48,925 nucleotides of DNA from Rhizobium sp. Q54 (GTDB lineage: Bacteria; Pseudomonadota; Alphaproteobacteria; Rhizobiales; Xanthobacteraceae). This document shows positions 32,890 through 41,059 of this stretch, in pieces. Below the pieces are notes generated by a model that had not been told where the DNA came from, did no database searches, and saw nothing but the letters and a program-made list of their open reading frames with translations. Position 1 is the stretch's first letter. Each line of letters opens with the position of its first letter. The stretch covers positions 1 to 48,925 of the forward strand of contig CAMAWF010000018.1 of the NCBI GenBank assembly GCA_945861895.1, written 5' to 3'. The position numbers and the translations under genes were made by a program.

Positions 32890-33804
32890 ATGTCAGGTAT
32901 CGCCGCAGGCAAGGTCGCCATCGTCACCGGGGCGGGGCGCGGCATCGGCCGCGCCATTGCGATGCTGATGGCGAGCGAAGGCGCCAGCGTATTGGTCAAC
33001 GATGTCGGCGCCGGCCTCGACGGCGCCGGCAACGACGCCGGCCCGGCGCAGGCGGTGGCCGCGGAAATCGCCAAGGCGGGCGGCAAGGCGATCGCCTCGA
33101 CATTGACCATCACCGAGCCGAAAAACGGCGACGCAATCGTCAAGGCCGCGCTCGACGCCTTCGGTCGCGTCGATATTCTGGTCAACAATGCCGGCATTCT
33201 GCGCGACCGCATTTTCCACAAGATGAGCTGGTCGGATTGGTCGGACGTCATCGCCGTGCATCTGCACGGCTCGTTCAACATGAGCCGCGCGGTGGCCGGG
33301 CATTTCCGCGAGCAGAATTCCGGCGCCTATGTGCACATGACGTCGACCTCGGGACTGATCGGCAATTTCGGCCAGGCCAATTACATGGCGGCCAAGCTCG
33401 GCATTGTCGGCCTCTCGCGCGGCATCGCGCTCGACATGGCGCGGTTTAACGTACGCTCGAATTGCATCGCGCCGTTTGCCTGGAGCCGGATGATCGGTTC
33501 GATCCCGGCGGAAACCGAGGCGGAGAAAAAGCGCGTCGAACGCTTGCAGCAGATGACGCCGGAGAAGATCGCGCCGCTCGCGGTCTATCTTTCCTCCGAC
33601 CGCGCCGAAGGAATTTCCGGGCAGATTTTTTCCGTCCGCAACAACGAGATTTTTCTGTTCAACCAGACCCGTCCGATCCGTTCGTTGCAGCGCTCCGACG
33701 GCTGGACGCCGCAGCAACTCGACGCGCAGCTTAAAGGCGCCTTCGCGCCGTCGTTTACGCCGCTCGATCGCTCCGGCGACGTGTTCAGTTGGGATCCGGT
33801 GTGA
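32890..33804 (+). CDS. SDR-family 3-hydroxyacyl-CoA dehydrogenase-like protein
   Basis: A 304-residue short-chain dehydrogenase with VTGAGRGIGRA for NAD(P), NNAGI, a Ser in TSTSG and the YMAAK Tyr/Lys. It resembles the dehydrogenase domain of peroxisomal multifunctional enzyme 2, with a C-terminal extension (ETEAEKKRVERLQ to FSWDPV). GGGGGAA precedes the ATG. The MaoC hydratase follows at once; in multifunctional enzyme 2 the two activities are fused, so here they may act as separate partners in (R)-3-hydroxyacyl-CoA beta-oxidation. Acyl chain unknown. Confidence 0.85.
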   Translation: MSGIAAGKVAIVTGAGRGIGRAIAMLMASEGASVLVNDVGAGLDGAGNDAGPAQAVAAEIAKAGGKAIASTLTITEPKNGDAIVKAALDAFGRVDILVNNAGILRDRIFHKMSWSDWSDVIAVHLHGSFNMSRAVAGHFREQNSGAYVHMTSTSGLIGNFGQANYMAAKLGIVGLSRGIALDMARFNVRSNCIAPFAWSRMIGSIPAETEAEKKRVERLQQMTPEKIAPLAVYLSSDRAEGISGQIFSVRNNEIFLFNQTRPIRSLQRSDGWTPQQLDAQLKGAFAPSFTPLDRSGDVFSWDPV

Positions 33805-33823
33805 CGGGAAGCCGGCCCCTCAG

Positions 33824-33842
33824 CCGACAAGCCCGGCCATGA
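33824..33842. repeat. Degenerate half of a paired-hairpin element
   Basis: CCGACAAGCCCGGCCATGA matches the right-hand arm, loop and TGA end of the family, with the outer part of the other arm lost. It is between the SDR and MaoC genes and is a probable remnant. Confidence 0.5.
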
Positions 33843-33855
33843 CGGGAAATCTCTT

Positions 33856-34728
33856 ATGCCCATCGTCTACGAAAAACTTCTGGCGCTGAAAATTCCCGGC
33901 GTCGAGCAAGGTTACGGCGCCAAGGATTGCATGCTGTATGCGCTTGGCGTCGGGCTTGGCCACGATCCCATGAACGAAGACGAACTCGCCTTCGTCTATG
34001 AAAAAAATCTCAAAATCCTGCCGACGATGGCCGTTGTGCTCGGCTATCCCGGATTCTGGGCGCGCGATCTCGACACCGGCATCGATTGGGTCAAGGTCGT
34101 GCATGGCGAGCACAGCATGGTGCTGCACAAGCCGCTGGCGCCGGCGGGAACCGTCACCAGCCGCACCCGCGTGCTCGACGTGGTCGATAAGGGCGCCGGC
34201 AAGGGCGCCATCGTTTATTCCGAACGGTTGCTGCACGACAAGACGAGCGGCGAACTCATTTGCACCATTGTGCAGACGACGTTCTGCCGCGGCGACGGTG
34301 GCTTCGGCGGCCCGCCGCGCGAGACGCGTCCGGCGCATCCGCTGCCCGAACGCGCGGCGGATATTGTCTGCGATCTGCCGACGCGGCCGGAGGCGGCGCT
34401 GATCTACCGGCTGTCGGCCGACCCGAACCCGCTGCATGCCGATCCCGCGGTGGCGAAAGCCGCCGGTTTTCCGCGCCCGATCCTGCATGGGCTGGCGAGT
34501 TTCGGCGTCGCCGGTCACGCGCTGCTGAAATCCGTTTGCGGCTACGATCCGGCGCGGCTGTTGAGCATTGCCGGGCGTTTTTCCGCGCCCGTTTTCCCGG
34601 GCGAAACCATCCGCACCGAGATCTGGCGCGACAATAATAAGGATTCGGGCGTGGTAAGCTTCCGCGCGCAGGTCGTGGAGCGCGATGTCGTTGCGATCAA
34701 CAACGGGCGCGCCAAGATAAAGGATTGA
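33856..34728 (+). CDS. MaoC-like (R)-specific enoyl-CoA hydratase
   Basis: A 290-residue protein of two hot-dog folds. The hydratase-2 motif is in the second half: D189 and H194 (YRLSADPNPLHAD), then GFPRPILHGL with H211. It hydrates trans-2-enoyl-CoA to the (R)-3-hydroxy form. GGGAAA lies upstream of the ATG. With the preceding SDR it reproduces the composition of multifunctional enzyme 2, and the acyl-CoA dehydrogenase downstream would make the enoyl-CoA. Confidence 0.9.
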   Translation: MPIVYEKLLALKIPGVEQGYGAKDCMLYALGVGLGHDPMNEDELAFVYEKNLKILPTMAVVLGYPGFWARDLDTGIDWVKVVHGEHSMVLHKPLAPAGTVTSRTRVLDVVDKGAGKGAIVYSERLLHDKTSGELICTIVQTTFCRGDGGFGGPPRETRPAHPLPERAADIVCDLPTRPEAALIYRLSADPNPLHADPAVAKAAGFPRPILHGLASFGVAGHALLKSVCGYDPARLLSIAGRFSAPVFPGETIRTEIWRDNNKDSGVVSFRAQVVERDVVAINNGRAKIKD

Positions 34729-34754
34729 TGATGCAGCGCGTGTTGCTTTCGTTT

Positions 34755-34855
34755 CTCCCTCCCCCGCTTGCGGGGGAGGGTTGGGGAGGGGGAACGTTCG
34801 CCATGCCCCCTCCCGACGAGCTTCGCTCGTCGACCTCCCCCGCAGGCGGGAGAGG
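34755..34855. repeat. C/T-rich palindromic repeat, intergenic copy
   Basis: Three hairpins: CCCTCCCCCGC/GCGGGGGAGGG (34757-34780, two-base loop), GACGAGC/GCTCGTC (34815-34831, loop TTC), and CCTCCCCCGC facing GCGGGAGAGG (34834-34855). It fills most of the 157-base gap between the hydratase and the acyl-CoA dehydrogenase and is the free-standing form of the repeat found inside the fused oxidoreductase gene. Reading frames through it are not genes. Confidence 0.85.
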
Positions 34856-34885
34856 TAAGCAAGCGCGCACCTTTCGGGCGGGCGC

Positions 34886-36058
34886 ATGAGCAAAGCGCGC
34901 TCTTCCGAACACGACGACCTCGCGCCGATCCGCGAGGCGGTGCGCGCGCTGTGCGCGGATTTTCCCGGCGAATACTGGCGTGCGCTCGATCGCGAGCGCG
35001 AATATCCGGCGGAATTCGTCGCCGCCTTGACCAAGGCGGGATTTCTCGCCGGACTCATTCCGGAACAATACGGCGGCAGCGGGCTTAACCTTCGCGCCGC
35101 CGCCGCGATCATGGAAGAAATCCACGCCGCCGGCTGCAACGGCGCCGCCTGTCATGCGCAGATGTATACGATGGGCACCATCCTGCGCCACGGCAGCGAC
35201 GCGCAGAAGAAAAAATATCTGCCCGCCATCGCCAAGGGCGAGTTGCGCTTGCAGGCGTTTGGCGTGACGGAACCGACATCCGGCACCGATACCTTGTCGC
35301 TTCGCACCACTGCCGCCCGCACGAACGACGGCTACGTCGTCAACGGGCAGAAAATCTGGACCTCGCGCGCCGAGCATTCCGACCTGCTGCTGCTGCTGGC
35401 GCGCACGACGCCGAAGGACGAGGTGAAAAAACGCACCGAGGGCTTGTCGGTGTTTCTGGTCGACATGCGCCAGGCTTTGGGCAAGGGGCTTACTATCCGT
35501 CCGATCCGCACCATGATGAATCACGCCACCACCGAAGTGTTCTTCGACGACATGCAGGTGCCGGCGGAAAACCTGATCGGCGAAGAGGGCCAGGGCTTTC
35601 GTTACATTCTTTCCGGCATGAATGCCGAGCGCATTTTGATCGCGGCGGAATGCATCGGCGACGCCAAATGGTTCATCGCCAAGGCGGGCGCTTATGCCAA
35701 GGAGCGCGTGCTGTTCGAGCGGCCGATCGGGCAAAACCAGGGCGTGCAGTTTCCGATTGCGCGCGCCTATGCGCAGATGCGCGCCGCCGAATTGATGGTG
35801 CAGGAGGCCGCGCGCAAATACGACGCCGGCGAGGATGCCGGCGCGGAAGCCAACCTGGCGAAGCTGCTGGCGGCCGACGCCTCCTGGTTTGCCGCCGACA
35901 TGTGCGTGCAGACCCACGGCGGCTTCGGCTTCGCCGAGGAATACGACATCGAGCGCAAGTTCCGCGAAACGCGGCTCTATCAGGTGGCGCCGATCTCGAC
36001 CAATTTGATCCTGTCTTATCTGGCCGAGCACGTGCTGGGATTGCCGAGATCGTATTAA
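34886..36058 (+). CDS. Acyl-CoA dehydrogenase
   Basis: A 390-residue FAD enzyme of the acyl-CoA dehydrogenase superfamily: VTEPTSGTDT and NGQKIWTSRA for flavin/substrate, RPIGQNQGVQFPIA in the C-terminal domain, and QTHGGFGF. The usual catalytic Glu of the YEGT motif is absent (LYQVAPIST instead), but E248 in MNAERILIA sits where isovaleryl- and long-chain acyl-CoA dehydrogenases place their base, so it is probably active. The ATG is close to the repeat. It is predicted to form the 2-enoyl-CoA used by the MaoC hydratase upstream. Confidence 0.92.
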   Translation: MSKARSSEHDDLAPIREAVRALCADFPGEYWRALDREREYPAEFVAALTKAGFLAGLIPEQYGGSGLNLRAAAAIMEEIHAAGCNGAACHAQMYTMGTILRHGSDAQKKKYLPAIAKGELRLQAFGVTEPTSGTDTLSLRTTAARTNDGYVVNGQKIWTSRAEHSDLLLLLARTTPKDEVKKRTEGLSVFLVDMRQALGKGLTIRPIRTMMNHATTEVFFDDMQVPAENLIGEEGQGFRYILSGMNAERILIAAECIGDAKWFIAKAGAYAKERVLFERPIGQNQGVQFPIARAYAQMRAAELMVQEAARKYDAGEDAGAEANLAKLLAADASWFAADMCVQTHGGFGFAEEYDIERKFRETRLYQVAPISTNLILSYLAEHVLGLPRSY

Positions 36059-36067
36059 ACTCAGTCG

Positions 36068-36439
36068 TCATGGCCGGGCTTGTCCCGGCCATCCCGTTTA
36101 GGGACGTACAGCCTTGCGTGAGTTCTACGTTTATATCCTGGGGAGCCGGCCCGGCGGAGCGATCTACGTCGGCGTCACCAATGATCTTGTGCGCCGAATC
36201 CGCGAGCACAAAAATCGCTTGGTGCCCGGGTTCACGAAGACATATAGAATCGATCAACTGGTTCACTTTGGAGTTTATTCATCGGCCTATCAGGCTATTC
36301 AACGAGAGAAAAACATCAAACATTGGCCGCGCGCGTGGAAGACCAGACTTATCGGACAAACAAACGCGGCGTGGCGTGATCTTTATGACGAGATTGCGTA
36401 GTCAATGAATCGGGATCGCCGGGACAAGCCCGGCGATGA
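36068..36439 (+). mobile_element. Candidate mobile element: two inverted hairpins flanking a GIY-YIG nuclease gene
   Basis: A 372-bp unit. The left hairpin (36068-36096) has stem TGGCCGGG/CCCGGCCA and loop CTTGT. The right (36411-36439), read in reverse complement, is the same 29 bases except for one compensating stem pair (G:C becomes C:G). Between them, from 17 bases after the left hairpin to 9 before the right, is a single GIY-YIG ORF. An ORF-less copy with the same ends is at 18005-18089. No target-site duplication is obvious by eye. Mobility is inferred, not shown. Confidence 0.65.
36114..36401 (+). CDS. GIY-YIG nuclease domain protein
   Basis: A 95-residue single-domain GIY-YIG protein of the small UPF0213-like class. 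Motif one is YVYIL, followed by IYVGVTN; the catalytic Arg lies in LVRRIREH and the Glu in AIQREKNIKHW. A TTG start is used (36114), as no other start is in frame upstream. Such proteins are thought to nick or cleave DNA. Small copies are abundant in rhizobial genomes. The tight fit between two hairpins suggests it acts on those structures, which has not been shown here. Confidence 0.85.
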   Translation: MREFYVYILGSRPGGAIYVGVTNDLVRRIREHKNRLVPGFTKTYRIDQLVHFGVYSSAYQAIQREKNIKHWPRAWKTRLIGQTNAAWRDLYDEIA

Positions 36440-36476
36440 TTGTGGAGTTGCTGGACGTGCCGAGATTTCAAATCCC

Positions 36477-37601
36477 ATGATGCTCCCGCTCGAAGGCCTC
36501 CTCGTCGTCTCGCTCGAGCAGGCGGTGGCGGCGCCGCAATGCACCTGCCGGCTGGCGGATGCCGGCGCGCGCGTCATCAAGGTCGAGCGGCCGGAGGGCG
36601 ACTTCGCGCGCGAATACGATCGTGTCGTGCACGGCGAGAGCGCGAATTTCGTCTGGCTCAATCGCGGCAAGCAATCTGTCGTGCTCGATCTCGCGCGCGC
36701 CGAAGACAAAACGCTGCTGGAGAAGATGCTCGCGAAGGCCGACGTGTTCGTGCAGAACCTCAAGCCCGGCGCGATTGCCAAATTGGGATTCGATGTCGCG
36801 CGGCTGCGGCGCGATCATCCGCGGCTGATCTGCTGCTCGATCTCCGGTTACGGCGAGAGCGGGCCTTACGCCAAGCGAAAAGCCTACGATCTACTGATCC
36901 AGGCGGAGTCGGGATTGTCGTCGGTCACCGGCGGACCGGACGGACCGGCGCGGGTCGGCGTTTCCGTCGTCGATATCGCCGCCGGGCTCAACGCCTACGA
37001 AGCGATCCTGGAAGCGCTGATCGCGCGCGGCAAAGACGGCAAAGGCGCGGACATTTCCGTCTCCATGTTCGACGCCATGGCGGAATGGATGACGGTGCCG
37101 CTGCTGCACGATGAAGGCGGCATGCCGTTCAAGCGCATCGGGCTTGCGCATGCGGCGATCGCGCCCTATGGCGTGTTCAAGAGCAAGGACGGCGCCGACA
37201 TTCTCATCGCCATCCAGAACGACCGGGAATGGCGCGTGCTGGCGGACAAAGTGCTGGGCGACGCGCGGCTCGGTGCGAATTCGAAATTCGCCAGCAATCC
37301 GAAGCGCGTCGAAAACCGGCGCGAGACCGATGCATTGGTGGCGGACGCGTTTGCGCGAATGGATGTCGCGCCGCTGATGCGCGCGTTGGAAGCAGCCGAC
37401 ATCGCCTTTGCGCGCGTCAACGACACTTCATTGCTGTCGAAACATACGCATATGCGGCGCATCACGGTCGCGGCACCAAGCGGTCCGGTAAGCATGCCGG
37501 CGCCCGCGCCGCTGCGCGCCGATGAAAACCGCCGCTATGGCGCGATCCCCGCGCTTGGCGCGCACACGGCAAAAATCCGCGCCGAATTCGGAGATACATA
37601 A
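36477..37601 (+). CDS. Class III CoA-transferase (CaiB/BaiF family)
   Basis: A 374-residue protein of the formyl-CoA transferase fold. The catalytic aspartate that carries the acyl group is D138 in AYDLLIQAESGL, followed by the ALHG-like region. It transfers CoA between organic acids. The start is ATG 36477 or 36480. A longer frame from 36405 only translates the end of the repeat element and is rejected. Its TAA overlaps the next ATG by one base, so it is coupled to the dehydrogenase downstream. Substrates unknown. Confidence 0.88.
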   Translation: MMLPLEGLLVVSLEQAVAAPQCTCRLADAGARVIKVERPEGDFAREYDRVVHGESANFVWLNRGKQSVVLDLARAEDKTLLEKMLAKADVFVQNLKPGAIAKLGFDVARLRRDHPRLICCSISGYGESGPYAKRKAYDLLIQAESGLSSVTGGPDGPARVGVSVVDIAAGLNAYEAILEALIARGKDGKGADISVSMFDAMAEWMTVPLLHDEGGMPFKRIGLAHAAIAPYGVFKSKDGADILIAIQNDREWRVLADKVLGDARLGANSKFASNPKRVENRRETDALVADAFARMDVAPLMRALEAADIAFARVNDTSLLSKHTHMRRITVAAPSGPVSMPAPAPLRADENRRYGAIPALGAHTAKIRAEFGDT

Positions 37602-38515
37602 TGGATATCGGTTTCATCGGTCTCGGCAATATGGGCCGGCACATGGCGCGCCGTCTGATCGAAGCGGGACATAAGCTCACCGTGTTCGATACTCGGCGCG
37701 AAGCGATGGACAAGCTCGTTGCGCTCGGCGCGCAAGCCGCCCGCTCGCCGGCCGACGTTGCCGACCGGACGGAGACCGTGATGGCGAGCCTGCCGTCGCT
37801 CGACGCCGTGCTGGCGGTCGCCACCGGCGGCGACGGCGTCATCGCCGGCAAACGCGTGCGCCGGTTTGTCGATCTCTCCACCACCGGTTCGCGCGTCGCC
37901 CGGCAGATCGCGCAGGCGCTGGCGGCCCGCTACATCGTGCAGATCGACAGCCCGGTGAGCGGCGGCGTCAACGGCGCGCAAAAGGGAACGCTGGCGGTGA
38001 TGGTCTCAGGCCCGCCCGCCGACGTCGCGCTGGTCAAGCCGCTGCTCGACATATTCGGCCGTGTGTTTGTCGTCGGCGAAAAACCCGGCCTCGGTCAGAC
38101 CATGAAGCTCGCCAACAATCTGCTCACCGCGACGGCGCTTGCCGCCACCTCGGAGGCGATGGTGATGGGCGTCAAGGCCGGGCTCGATCCCACGCAGATG
38201 ATCGAAATCATCAATGCCGGCAGCGGGCGCAACACTGCAAGCATGGACAAGTTTCCGAAATCGATCCTGCCCGGCACGTTCGATTTCGGCTTCACCACCG
38301 GGCTGATGATGAAAGACGTGCGGCTCGGTCTGGAAGAGGCGAAGGCGCTCGGCGTTCCGACCGAAGTCGTCAGCGCCGTCGGACGATTGTGGGAGCTGGC
38401 CTGTTCCGAAATCGGACCGGAGAAGGATTTCACCACCATCGTTCAGCCGGTCGAGCGGCGCGCCGGCGTCACCGTGCGCGCCAAAACCGAACACAAATCC
38501 GGACACAAGCAATAA
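37601..38515 (+). CDS. 3-hydroxyisobutyrate dehydrogenase-like oxidoreductase
   Basis: A 304-residue beta-hydroxyacid dehydrogenase. The NAD motif is GFIGLGNMG at the N-terminus, with S120 (DSPVSGG), catalytic K169 and N173 (KLANN). It oxidises a 3-hydroxy acid or reduces a semialdehyde in the cytosol. It is coupled to the CoA-transferase by TAATG and is followed by doxX. The last 25 residues are a basic, low-complexity tail. 3-Hydroxyisobutyrate, tartronate semialdehyde and similar substrates cannot be distinguished. Confidence 0.88.
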   Translation: MDIGFIGLGNMGRHMARRLIEAGHKLTVFDTRREAMDKLVALGAQAARSPADVADRTETVMASLPSLDAVLAVATGGDGVIAGKRVRRFVDLSTTGSRVARQIAQALAARYIVQIDSPVSGGVNGAQKGTLAVMVSGPPADVALVKPLLDIFGRVFVVGEKPGLGQTMKLANNLLTATALAATSEAMVMGVKAGLDPTQMIEIINAGSGRNTASMDKFPKSILPGTFDFGFTTGLMMKDVRLGLEEAKALGVPTEVVSAVGRLWELACSEIGPEKDFTTIVQPVERRAGVTVRAKTEHKSGHKQ

Positions 38516-38535
38516 CTCATGTTGGAGAAACCGAA

Positions 38536-38994
38536 ATGACCGCCAAGATCGACCGCAGAAAGCTCATCGTTCCCGCCCTCGGCGCCGTCTACGAAAAATT
38601 TTCGCCCTACAGCTACGCCTTCATGCGTTTCAGCGCCGGCGCAATCCTGGTGCCGCATGGCGTGCAAAAGCTGGTCTACGGCACGGCAGTCAACACGGCG
38701 CAGGGCCTTGCGGCGAAGGGATTTCCGTTTCCGCTGCCGCTCGCCTATTTCGTCGGCTTTGTCGAATTGTTCGTGGCGGCGGCGCTCGCCGTCGGCCTGT
38801 TCACGCGTCTCGCGGCGGCGATCCTGTGGATCGAGATGGCGGTAATCATCATCTGGTTCGTCGGCCCGAATGGATATTTCTGGGGCCGCCAGGGCTACGA
38901 ATTCGCGCTGCTCTGGTTGCTGCTGTTCACAGCCATTTTCTTTGGCGGCGGCGGGCGATATTCCGCCGACCGTTACCTTCGCAAGGAATTCTGA
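38536..38994 (+). CDS. DoxX family membrane protein
   Basis: A 152-residue protein with four predicted membrane segments; SAGAILVPHGVQKL is typical of DoxX. Family members are inner-membrane proteins, some linked to thiosulfate or oxidative-stress functions, but this one has no informative partner. The ATG at 38536 is 20 bases after the preceding stop, with GGAGAAA upstream. The following gene is on the other strand with a short gap. Confidence 0.82.
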   Translation: MTAKIDRRKLIVPALGAVYEKFSPYSYAFMRFSAGAILVPHGVQKLVYGTAVNTAQGLAAKGFPFPLPLAYFVGFVELFVAAALAVGLFTRLAAAILWIEMAVIIIWFVGPNGYFWGRQGYEFALLWLLLFTAIFFGGGGRYSADRYLRKEF

Positions 38995-39027
38995 CGACCG
39001 TAACGTGGCGGCTTGCGAGGAAATTTC

Positions 39028-40116
39028 TTACGCCCGCTCGACCTGCACTTCGGCTTCGAGATCGACCGTGCTGGCCACGCCGATATCGTCGAAATGCGCA
39101 TCGAGAAAACGCCGCGCCGCGCGCCGGCCGTCGGTACGCAGCATTTCGAAGAAGTCATAGTCGGTGCTCAGCCGGTTGGCGGCGTCGCGCGTCTTGTTCG
39201 TGCCTTCCAGCACGATGCGATGCACATTGATGCGCCGGTATTCGCCCGGTCCGCTGCCGCGCGGCAGCCGGCCCTCGTCGATCAGCCGGTCGACGAAGGC
39301 TATTCCGCGCAGTTCCGCCATCAGCGACGAATTAAACGTGATCTCGTTGACCCGGCCGATGATCTCCTCGGTGGTCTTCGGGATCGCATGGCGCTTGAGC
39401 GGATTGATCTGCACCAGTAGCAAATCCTCGGTCTGCGTTTCGCCGAACAGCGGAAACAAGGCTGGGTTGCCCATATAGCCGCCGTCCCAATAGGGCACGC
39501 CGTCGATTTCCACGGCGCGAAACAACAGCGGCAGGCAGGCCGAGGCGACGATGACATCGGCGGTGATCTTCTCGCGCGCGAACACGCGCAGCCTTCCAGT
39601 CTCTACGTTGGTGGCGGAGACGAACAGCCGCAGATGCTTGCACGCGCGCACAGCGTCGAAATCGACAAAGCGCTCGATCAGATCCTTGAGCGGATTGATG
39701 TTGAGCGGATTGAGATCGTAGGGCGACAGATAGCGCGACATCGCCTTGACCCAGATGTCCATCGGCGTGCCCTCGATCGGCACAAACGAAAACAGCCGGT
39801 CGACCGCGCGCCGTTGCAGGTCGGGCAGGTTGCCGCCGAGGCTCGCCGCGCGCCAGAAATCCGCGAGCCGCTTGCGCGCTTCCTCCGCGCCGCCGCGCGC
39901 CAGCCCGTCGGCCAGCATGATGGCGTTGACCGCGCCGGCCGAGGCGCCGGAAATGCCGTCGATTTCGAGCCGCCCGTCGTCGAGCAGATGATCGAGCACG
40001 CCCCAAGTGAAAGCGCCGAGCGCGCCGCCGCCTTGCAGCGCCAGATTGATGCGCTTCTTGCCCTTGATGGGCTTGCGACGCTCGGGCTTGCCGAATTTGC
40101 GCGACAGAAAATTCAT
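39028..40116 (-). CDS. Patatin-like phospholipase/esterase
   Basis: A 362-residue patatin-fold hydrolase. The oxyanion loop is LQGGGALGAFTWG (near 28-39), the nucleophile S59 lies in GASAG, and the catalytic Asp is in WDGGYMG. The basic N-terminus (FLSRKFGKPERRK) has no signal peptide. Its ATG overlaps the stop of the dehydrogenase bdhA by TGATG. The pairing with 3-hydroxybutyrate dehydrogenase raises the possibility of a role in polyhydroxybutyrate or lipid turnover; this is inference. Confidence 0.88.
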   Translation of the reverse strand: MNFLSRKFGKPERRKPIKGKKRINLALQGGGALGAFTWGVLDHLLDDGRLEIDGISGASAGAVNAIMLADGLARGGAEEARKRLADFWRAASLGGNLPDLQRRAVDRLFSFVPIEGTPMDIWVKAMSRYLSPYDLNPLNINPLKDLIERFVDFDAVRACKHLRLFVSATNVETGRLRVFAREKITADVIVASACLPLLFRAVEIDGVPYWDGGYMGNPALFPLFGETQTEDLLLVQINPLKRHAIPKTTEEIIGRVNEITFNSSLMAELRGIAFVDRLIDEGRLPRGSGPGEYRRINVHRIVLEGTNKTRDAANRLSTDYDFFEMLRTDGRRAARRFLDAHFDDIGVASTVDLEAEVQVERA

Positions 40117-40910
40117 CACTGCGCGGTCCAGCCGCCGTCGATCGAATAGGCCGCGCCGGTGATCGTCGCCGCCGCATCGCTGCAAAGAAATACCGCGAGT
40201 GCGCCGATGCTCTCGGGCGTTGAGAAGGCGTGCATCGGCTGCTTCTCCGACAGCAGCGCCAGTTTTTCCGCCTCTACCGTCGCGCCGGAAGCGGCGGCGC
40301 GATTTTCGATCTGCCGTTCGACCAGCGTTGTCAGCACCCAGCCGGGGCAGATGGCGTTGCAGGTGATGCCGTCATTGGCGGTCTCGATCGCGACAACTTT
40401 TGTCAGCCCGACGAGACCGTGCTTGGCCGCGACATAGGCCGCCTTCTGTGCGCTGGCGACGAGGCCGTGCGCCGAGGCGATGTTGATGATGCGGCCCCAT
40501 TTGCGCTTCTTCATGCCCGGCACGGCGGCGCGCATGCTGTGGAACGCCGACGAGAGATTGATCGCGATCACCGCGTCCCATTTCTCGGCTGGAAAGTCCT
40601 CGATCGGCGCCACGTGCTGGATGCCGGCGTTGTTCACCAGCACATCGACCGCGCCGAAATTCTTTTCCGCCGCGCGCACCATGGCGGCGATCTCGGCCGG
40701 CTTGCTCATGTCGGCCGGCGAATGGAGCGCCTTGACGGCGAACTGCTTCTCGATGCCGGCGCGCAGGCTCTCGATCTCGGCCGCCTCGCCGAAGCCGTTG
40801 AGCATGACGTTGGCGCCCTGCTGCGCCATCGCCGTTGCGATGGCGAGCCCGATGCCGGAGGTGGAGCCGGTGACCAGGGCGGTTTTGCCCGCAAGGCTGC
40901 CTGTGCGCAT
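40116..40910 (-). CDS. bdhA: 3-hydroxybutyrate dehydrogenase
   Basis: A 264-residue SDR. TGSTSGIG (NAD), NNAGIQHV, the Ser in NIASAHG and YVAAKHG are typical of D-3-hydroxybutyrate dehydrogenases, including the conserved HGLVAS stretch. It oxidises 3-hydroxybutyrate to acetoacetate. It is first in a two-gene operon with the patatin-like gene. A TTGCAGTGCAA palindrome 60 bases before the ATG may be the operator. Confidence 0.88.
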   Translation of the reverse strand: MRTGSLAGKTALVTGSTSGIGLAIATAMAQQGANVMLNGFGEAAEIESLRAGIEKQFAVKALHSPADMSKPAEIAAMVRAAEKNFGAVDVLVNNAGIQHVAPIEDFPAEKWDAVIAINLSSAFHSMRAAVPGMKKRKWGRIINIASAHGLVASAQKAAYVAAKHGLVGLTKVVAIETANDGITCNAICPGWVLTTLVERQIENRAAASGATVEAEKLALLSEKQPMHAFSTPESIGALAVFLCSDAAATITGAAYSIDGGWTAQ

Positions 40911-40969
40911 GAGAAATCCTCGTAATGTCCGGCTTCGGCGCGGAGCCAGCCTGAGATAGCGCTTTTTTG

Positions 40970-40980
40970 TTGCAGTGCAA
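40970..40980. promoter_or_regulatory. TTGCAGTGCAA palindrome upstream of bdhA
   Basis: A perfect 11-base inverted repeat with a central G, followed on the plus strand by ATATAAAACTGCACC, which repeats the TGCA motif. PhaR-type regulators of polyhydroxybutyrate genes bind TGC-rich palindromes of this kind, so the site fits bdhA control. A TATA-rich stretch overlapping it could be the bdhA -10. The site also lies 80 bases upstream of the Zur-like gene, so it could control either gene. Confidence 0.45.
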
Positions 40981-41059
40981 TATAAAACTGCACCACAGGT
41001 GAATTTATCGCGATTTGCCCCTTCAAACCGCTACATTCCGCATCGAAAACGAGGTTCGC

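Noticed and set aside
34755-34855. CRISPR array or tandem repeat
   Set aside because: There is no regular spacer-repeat pattern; the repeats are a few inverted arms of one palindromic element.
36114-36401. Homing endonuclease inside an intron or intein
   Set aside because: The ORF is not within another gene and has no intron or intein boundaries; a repeat-associated nuclease is a better fit.
36405-36476. N-terminal extension of the CoA-transferase gene
   Set aside because: The extra residues (including RDRRDKPGDD) translate the right hairpin of the GIY-YIG element; conserved sequence begins at 36477-36480.
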